From Flavobacteriales bacterium (lineage in GTDB: Bacteria > Bacteroidota > Bacteroidia > Flavobacteriales > TMED113): 10,659 bases of DNA. Made by a program: the position numbers and the translations under genes. Under the pieces are notes generated by a model, which was given only the letters and a program-made list of their open reading frames with translations, was not told where the DNA came from and made no database searches. Below are positions 6,538 to 10,659 of the stretch, in pieces; position 1 is the first letter of the stretch; each line of letters opens with the position of its first letter. The stretch spans positions 1 through 10,659 of the forward strand of contig NZUB01000031.1 of the NCBI GenBank assembly GCA_002696965.1. Reading direction: 5' to 3'.

Positions 6538-7580
6538 TTCTTATTTTGAGTTGCTAATTGTCCGCAGGCAGCACCAATATCTTCACCCCTGCTTCTTCTA
6601 AACTTAACCAATATCTTATTTTTTTCTAATAAATCCATAAATATTTTTGTGGATCTTTTAGAAGATTTTTGATAAGGTATATTTGCAACTTGATTATACT
6701 CGATTAAATTTACTTTACTAGGTGTTTTTTTACAAAAATCAATTAAATCTTTAGCATCTTGAATAGAATCGTTAATGCCATTTAATAAAATATACTCATA
6801 GGTGGGTTTTATCTTTGTTTTATGATAAAAATAATCTATTGCTATTGCTAAATCTTTTAAACTATTTGACTTATTAATTTCCATAATTTTTGTTCTTACT
6901 TTATCATTTGCTGAATGTAAAGAAATTGCCAAATTAAATTTAGGATTTAAATCTGCTATACGCTTTATAATTTTAACAATACCTGCTGTTGAAACTGTAA
7001 TTCTTTTAGCAGATATATTAAGTCCTTGCTTTGATGTAATATGACTAATACTATTTAATACATTAGTGCTATTTAAAAACGGCTCGCCCATACCCATGTA
7101 TACAATATTAGTTATTGGTTTATTGAATTTTCTTAAAGAGAATTCATTAATTAAAAAGACTTGATCATATATTTCACCAGCAGACAAATTTTTATATAAT
7201 TTTAATTTACCTGTGGCACAAAATGTACAAGCCAAACTACAGCCTGCTTGAGATGAAATACATGCTGTATATCTATTTCGATGTGGAATTAAAACCCCTT
7301 CAACGACTTTATTTTGATTCAGTTGAAATAAAAATTTTACTGTACCATCTAGACTAGATTTATAATCGTGAAGTGTTAAGCTATTAATACTAAAAGTAGA
7401 ATCTAACAACAATCTGTCATCTATTGACAGACTGGTCATTAAATTAAAATCTAGCACCCTGTGCTTCCACAGCCATTCGTAGACTTGATTGGCTCTAAAT
7501 TTCGGTTTATTGTTCAAACTAAAAAAGTCTTCAATCTGTAACTTACTTAAGCTTCTAATATCTGGCCGTAATTTATTCAT
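6534..7580 (-). CDS. rlmN: Dual-specificity RNA C2-methyladenosine methyltransferase RlmN (radical SAM)
   Basis: RlmN methylates C2 of A2503 in 23S rRNA and, in bacteria studied, of A37 in some tRNAs. The 348-residue protein has the radical SAM cluster motif CSLACTFC (Cys114, Cys118, Cys121). The preceding Cys107 in ACISS and Cys339 in GAACGQLA match the two cysteines (E. coli 118 and 355) that carry out the methyl-transfer chemistry. Glu94 in VVEGVLIP corresponds to the conserved glutamate upstream. Other family blocks are GMGEPFLN, TVSTAGIV, LAISLHSAND and YEYILLNGIND. All catalytic residues are present. It starts with an ATG overlapping the ispD stop (ATGA), and its own stop overlaps the GTG of the polyprenyl synthase gene, so three genes are tightly coupled. 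Confidence 0.97.
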   Translation of the reverse strand: MNKLRPDIRSLSKLQIEDFFSLNNKPKFRANQVYEWLWKHRVLDFNLMTSLSIDDRLLLDSTFSINSLTLHDYKSSLDGTVKFLFQLNQNKVVEGVLIPHRNRYTACISSQAGCSLACTFCATGKLKLYKNLSAGEIYDQVFLINEFSLRKFNKPITNIVYMGMGEPFLNSTNVLNSISHITSKQGLNISAKRITVSTAGIVKIIKRIADLNPKFNLAISLHSANDKVRTKIMEINKSNSLKDLAIAIDYFYHKTKIKPTYEYILLNGINDSIQDAKDLIDFCKKTPSKVNLIEYNQVANIPYQKSSKRSTKIFMDLLEKNKILVKFRRSRGEDIGAACGQLATQNKK

Positions 7581-8344
7581 TTAATATTTTTAAAAAAATC
7601 ATAAATATGTGGAGCTATATAATAGTCCATGGGTGTTGTAATTTTAATATTATATTCTCTACCTGGAACTTCATTTATTTTAGGTTCTTTCGGGTTTTTG
7701 AAATGCTCATATACTGATGCATCATCAAAAATATTAGATAATATAGACGCATTATTGCCATCTTTGAAGATTAAATGATATAACTTTTCATAACTTTTTT
7801 CAATTAAATGGAACTTGAAAACCTGTGGGGTTTGTGCTGTTTTATAATGTAGCCGGTTAATAGAATTAGTTGTTGTTAAATTACTTACAGAACTTTTAAC
7901 TTCACTTCTTCTTAAAGCATTTTTTAACGAAATTACTGGAACAGCACTACCGTATATTTTAGCATTACTAATTAATTGGGATATAAAAATTGAATCAATA
8001 AATGGTCTAGCTCCATCATGGATGCTAATAATATCATCTTTGTGGCATTGATTTTCTTGAATAATTTTTTGTATTCCTAAATATACTGTCTCAAATCTTT
8101 TTTGTCCACCTTTAAAAAATTTGTGATTTATATTAAAATTATATTTTTTTTTCAAACTAGCCCATTCAGAAACATAATCTTGAGGCAACCCTATATAGAT
8201 TTTACATTTAGAATCCGATTTCAAAAAAGCATAAGCACTATGCATAATTATTGGGACACCTTGTATCTCTAAAAATTGTTTTGGAGTTTTGCTGTTGAGC
8301 CTAGTACCTTGACCGCCACCTAATATTAATACATAATGAGCCAT
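7577..8344 (-). CDS. ispD: 2-C-methyl-D-erythritol 4-phosphate cytidylyltransferase (IspD)
   Basis: IspD transfers CMP from CTP to methylerythritol phosphate in the MEP route to isopentenyl diphosphate. The nucleotide-binding loop GGGQGTRLNSKTPKQFL (9-25) holds Arg15 and Lys22. Further conserved blocks are GGQKRFETV (79-87), IHDGARPF (108-115, family usually HDAARP), QTPQVF (171-176), DDASVYE (207-213) and NIKITTP (232-238, substrate-site Lys234). At 255 residues it is somewhat longer than the usual 225-235, with extra sequence around 190-200 and 216-226. A related ribitol-phosphate or other sugar cytidylyltransferase is possible from the fold alone. The polyprenyl synthase in the same operon favours the MEP role. 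It starts two bases after the queA stop and overlaps rlmN by four. An A9 run lies in its coding strand (8144-8152). Confidence 0.9.
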   Translation of the reverse strand: MAHYVLILGGGQGTRLNSKTPKQFLEIQGVPIIMHSAYAFLKSDSKCKIYIGLPQDYVSEWASLKKKYNFNINHKFFKGGQKRFETVYLGIQKIIQENQCHKDDIISIHDGARPFIDSIFISQLISNAKIYGSAVPVISLKNALRRSEVKSSVSNLTTTNSINRLHYKTAQTPQVFKFHLIEKSYEKLYHLIFKDGNNASILSNIFDDASVYEHFKNPKEPKINEVPGREYNIKITTPMDYYIAPHIYDFFKNIK

Positions 8345-8346
8345 GA

Positions 8347-9405
8347 TTAAATTATCAGCATACAGTCACCATAGCTTAAAAATTTATATTTTTCTTTAAT
8401 TGCTTCTTTATAAGCCCTCATAATTAAATCATGGCCGGCAAATGCTGAAACCAACATTAAAACAGTAGATTTTGGCGCATGAAAATTAGTCAACAATGAA
8501 TTAGCAATCTGAAATTTATAGGGGGGGAAAATAAACTTATTAGTCCAGCCTTCAAATGGTTTTAATGTTTGATATGAAGACACTGGAGTTTCAACTGCTC
8601 TAATAGAAGTAGTTCCTATTGCACAAATTTTTCTTTTATTTTTTATTCCCGTATTAATTATGTCTGCCACACCAGAATTAATAAAAACTTCTTCGGAATC
8701 CATTTTATGCTTTGATAAATCTTCCACTTCTACTGGACGAAAGGTCCCTAACCCAATGTGTAATGTTATTTCTGGTAAATGAACTCCTAGTATTTCTAAT
8801 TTTTTTAATATGATTTTACTGAAATGTAACCCCGCAGTTGGTGCAGCTACAGCTCCCTTATGTTGAGCATATACTGTTTGATATTTTTCTTCATCTTCTT
8901 TTGTTGGCTCCCTTTTTATGTATTTTGGCAAAGGTGTTTGCCCCAGCTTCTCAATCGTCTGTTTAAACTCTGTATACGGAGCGTCATGTAAAAATCTTAA
9001 TGTTCTTCCTCTAGAAGTAGTGTTATCAATGACTTCTGCAATCAATTCATCATTTTCTCCAAAATATAATTTATTTCCTATTCTTATTTTTCGGGCTGGA
9101 TCTACAAGCACATCCCATAATCTACTTTCTTTATTAAGCTCTCTCATTAAGAAAACCTCTATTTTAGCACCCGTTTTCTCTTTATTACCATATAATCTAG
9201 CAGGTATAACTTTTGTATTATTTAAAACCATAACATCATCTTCTTCGAAATAATCTAAAATGTCTGTGAATTTTCGATGCTCTATCTGCCCAGAATCCTT
9301 ATGGATAACCATCATTTTTGATTCATCTCTATTAACAAGTGGTTCGACTGCTAGTAGTTCTGGTGGTAATTTAAAGTCGAAATGGGATAATTTTAGCTTC
9401 AGCAT
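8347..9405 (-). CDS. queA: S-adenosylmethionine:tRNA ribosyltransferase-isomerase (QueA)
   Basis: QueA transfers and rearranges the ribose of S-adenosylmethionine onto preQ1 at tRNA position 34, giving epoxyqueuosine in anticodons of Asp, Asn, His and Tyr tRNAs. The 352-residue protein has the expected length and all family blocks: NNTKVIPAR (62-70), TPLPKYIKR (157-165), EKYQTVYA (173-180), GAVAAPTAGLHF (184-195), LHIGLGTF (215-222), GTTSIRAVE (264-272), TNFHAPKS (306-313) and YGDCMLI (345-351). The ATG at 9405 follows a promoter-like box by about 28 bases and has no Shine-Dalgarno sequence. It is probably the first gene of a queA-ispD-rlmN-polyprenyl synthase-dnaG transcript. A C7 tract in the coding strand (8521-8527) encodes the Pro-Pro of FPPYKF and is unusual in such an AT-rich gene. 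Confidence 0.97.
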   Translation of the reverse strand: MLKLKLSHFDFKLPPELLAVEPLVNRDESKMMVIHKDSGQIEHRKFTDILDYFEEDDVMVLNNTKVIPARLYGNKEKTGAKIEVFLMRELNKESRLWDVLVDPARKIRIGNKLYFGENDELIAEVIDNTTSRGRTLRFLHDAPYTEFKQTIEKLGQTPLPKYIKREPTKEDEEKYQTVYAQHKGAVAAPTAGLHFSKIILKKLEILGVHLPEITLHIGLGTFRPVEVEDLSKHKMDSEEVFINSGVADIINTGIKNKRKICAIGTTSIRAVETPVSSYQTLKPFEGWTNKFIFPPYKFQIANSLLTNFHAPKSTVLMLVSAFAGHDLIMRAYKEAIKEKYKFLSYGDCMLII

Positions 9406-9478
9406 GTAATTATAATTTTACAGAATATGCACGCAAATATACAAAATTATCAAATGTGATTTTTATTAAATAAATAGG
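9406..9478 (-). promoter_or_regulatory. queA promoter region with Bacteroidota-type -7 box
   Basis: This is the longest gene-free stretch in the window (73 bases), between truB and queA. Read on the - strand it contains TATATTTG (over 9434-9441), an exact match to the Bacteroidota -7 consensus TAnnTTTG, followed by a C. That would place transcription start about 5-8 bases downstream and leave a leader of some 20 bases before the queA ATG. No good -33 TTTG is seen about 19-21 bases further upstream; the nearest TTTG (9451-9454) is only 9 bases away. No riboswitch-like structure is apparent in so short a leader. Confidence 0.5.
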
Positions 9479-10159
9479 TCATAAAAAATCCTCAATATCT
9501 ACAATATTTATAGCATGATCTAATTTATACTTTCCTATTGAGTCCCTCGACAATGCATATAAGTATGCTCCACAGCCTAGTTTGTGACCAATATCGTTCA
9601 CTAAAGTGCGAATATATGTCCCCTTACTACATGTTACCCGAAACTTAACAAATGGCAAATCAATACTTAATACTTGTAAATTATAAATAATTATTTTTCT
9701 TTGTTTAATATCAATACTTAACTCTCCTCTTCGTGCTTTTTTATACAACGGCTCTCCTTGCATTTTAATAGCAGAAAAAATGGGTGGAGTTTGAGCAATT
9801 TCTCCAATAAAAGATGAAAAAGATGTTGATATTTGATCCCGTGTAATAAGATCATATGGTTTAATATTTTTCTCTCTTGTTTCACCGTCAAAACTATCTG
9901 TAACAGCACCTAATTTTAGAGTCCCCGTATATGTTTTATCAAGATTGGTAAAGTTGTGAATGATTTTTGTTTTATTACCTGTACAAACAAGTAGCAGGCC
10001 TGTAGCTAAAGGATCTAGAGTGCCTGCATGACCAACTTTTATTTTATTAATATTGTATTTTTTTTTTATACTGCTTCGAATTTTTTTTACAACATCAAAG
10101 GATGTCCATTCTATGGGTTTATTAATTAATAAAACTTTTGAAAGTTGATTGTCCTGCAT
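9479..10159 (-). CDS. truB: tRNA pseudouridine(55) synthase (TruB)
   Basis: TruB isomerises uridine 55 of the tRNA T-loop to pseudouridine and also acts as a tRNA-folding chaperone. The catalytic block GHAGTLDPLATG (43-54) contains the nucleophile Asp49. Also present are the N-terminal INKPIEWTSFDVV, DKTYTGTLKLG with the active-site Tyr77, TPPIFSAIKMQGEPLYKKAR (125-143) and CSKGTYIRTL (177-186) with Arg184. At 226 residues it is shorter than E. coli TruB (314) and lacks the C-terminal PUA-like domain, a common state in Bacteroidota. It starts 9 bases after the uppP stop and is likely co-transcribed with it. A ten-A run in the coding strand (10058-10067) precedes the catalytic motif; a slip there would stop translation before Asp49. 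Confidence 0.96.
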   Translation of the reverse strand: MQDNQLSKVLLINKPIEWTSFDVVKKIRSSIKKKYNINKIKVGHAGTLDPLATGLLLVCTGNKTKIIHNFTNLDKTYTGTLKLGAVTDSFDGETREKNIKPYDLITRDQISTSFSSFIGEIAQTPPIFSAIKMQGEPLYKKARRGELSIDIKQRKIIIYNLQVLSIDLPFVKFRVTCSKGTYIRTLVNDIGHKLGCGAYLYALSRDSIGKYKLDHAINIVDIEDFL

Positions 10160-10168
10160 GATGATGTT

Positions 10169-10659
10169 TTATATAAAAAAGCCTAAAATAGCGACAAGGA
10201 TACAATACAAGCCAAAATACTTTAAATTATTATGTTGTACAATTGATATCATATACTTACAAGCAAATACTCCCGAGATAAATGATGTAATAAAAGCTAT
10301 TACTAAACCTTTCATTTGTGCAAAATCTAGCTGTATTTCTGATGAAGTAAATATAATTAATTCTAAAAAAGTAATACCAATAATGGGTAACAGCACCATA
10401 ATAAATGAAAAATCTGCTGCATTTTTTTTGTCAATTTTTAAAAATAAAGCTGTAGAAATTGTAGCACCTGATCTAGATATTCCAGGCAATATAGCAACCG
10501 CCTGTGCCAAGCCTATAAGAAACGCATAATAGTAGCTAATCCTTTTTTCACCTAGAGAAAAAAAGGTGGTTGAGAGTAATACACAGCCTGTTATAAATAA
10601 CATAATTAATACTATTAAAATGGAATTATTAAACAATTCTTCTACATAATCTTTTAAAA
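10169..10659 (-). CDS. uppP: Undecaprenyl-diphosphate phosphatase (UppP/BacA), C-terminal part (5' truncated by window edge)
   Basis: UppP is an integral membrane enzyme that dephosphorylates undecaprenyl diphosphate so that the C55 lipid carrier can be reused for peptidoglycan and other envelope glycans; overexpression gives bacitracin resistance. The frame stays open to the right edge, giving about 163 visible residues that start inside LKDYVEELFNN. The in-frame TTG at 10636 is therefore not the real start. The second signature, PGISRSGATI (visible residues about 58-67), with the Ser-Arg pair required for catalysis, is intact. The rest is strongly hydrophobic with several membrane segments and ends in LVAILGFFI. 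The first motif (EGxTE) and roughly 100 residues would lie outside the window. It is the most upstream visible gene of the left-strand run. Confidence 0.93.
   Translation of the reverse strand, partial: LKDYVEELFNNSILIVLIMLFITGCVLLSTTFFSLGEKRISYYYAFLIGLAQAVAILPGISRSGATISTALFLKIDKKNAADFSFIMVLLPIIGITFLELIIFTSSEIQLDFAQMKGLVIAFITSFISGVFACKYMISIVQHNNLKYFGLYCILVAILGFFI

Noticed and set aside
8918..9253. 111-codon open frame on the + strand
   Set aside because: It is fully antisense to queA in its most conserved part; composition and sequence look like a chance reverse reading.
9718..9909. 63-codon open frame on the - strand
   Set aside because: It is in another frame of truB and lysine/leucine-rich from AT-rich sequence; TruB itself is complete here.
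10149..10529. 126-codon open frame on the + strand
   Set aside because: It lies antisense to the intact uppP frame, which carries a clear family motif; the + strand translation has no recognisable domain.
10169..10636. TTG at 10636 as the start of uppP
   Set aside because: The frame continues to the right edge with family-like residues (LKDYVEELF), and a complete UppP needs about 100 more residues.
1..10659. Hidden defence system, mobile element, CRISPR array or RNA gene
   Set aside because: Nearly every base is covered by named housekeeping genes; the largest gap is 73 bases, and I saw no direct repeats, transposase fragments, or tRNA-like or rRNA sequences.

Overview
This is a very AT-rich (roughly 27-30% G+C by eye), almost gap-free bacterial chromosome segment. 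It holds twelve protein genes, two of them cut by the window edges, and all but the first can be named to the enzyme. The organism looks like a member of the Bacteroidota, most likely Flavobacteriia, with a compact genome. The reasons are the uppP-truB-queA...rlmN-polyprenyl synthase-dnaG gene run, the tdk-alr pair next to rsmI, the short TruB and RsmI, a DAHP synthase of the kind found in Bacteroidota, a primase whose zinc ligands are replaced, start codons mostly without Shine-Dalgarno sequences, and a TAnnTTTG promoter box before queA. This placement rests on protein resemblance and remembered gene order, not on a database search.

Layout. Positions 1-593 (+) carry the C-terminal part of an O-antigen ligase/polymerase-type membrane protein. 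Positions 606-2256 (-) carry tdk then alr, which overlap. A 50-base divergent spacer leads to rsmI and a DAHP synthase gene on the + strand (2307-3705), which also overlap. The DAHP synthase gene meets dnaG tail to tail with a 9-base overlap. From 3697 to the right edge everything is on the - strand. In transcription order it reads uppP (partial), truB, a 73-base spacer with a promoter, queA, ispD, rlmN, polyprenyl diphosphate synthase and dnaG.

How the genes fit together. The left-strand block combines isoprenoid and lipid-carrier functions with RNA modification and replication priming. IspD acts in the MEP pathway, the polyprenyl synthase makes the long prenyl chain, and UppP recycles undecaprenyl phosphate. 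TruB makes tRNA pseudouridine 55, QueA makes epoxyqueuosine, RlmN methylates 23S rRNA and tRNA, and DnaG is the primase. RsmI adds another RNA modification. Alr supplies D-alanine for peptidoglycan and Tdk salvages thymidine. With ATG chosen for alr, only about 146 of 10,659 bases lie outside genes.

I see no mobile element, CRISPR array, tRNA, rRNA, toxin-antitoxin or defence locus, and no undescribed system. The points worth a second look are molecular: a DAHP synthase without the usual chorismate mutase domain, a primase lacking all four zinc ligands and one TOPRIM acid, and long homopolymers inside conserved genes.
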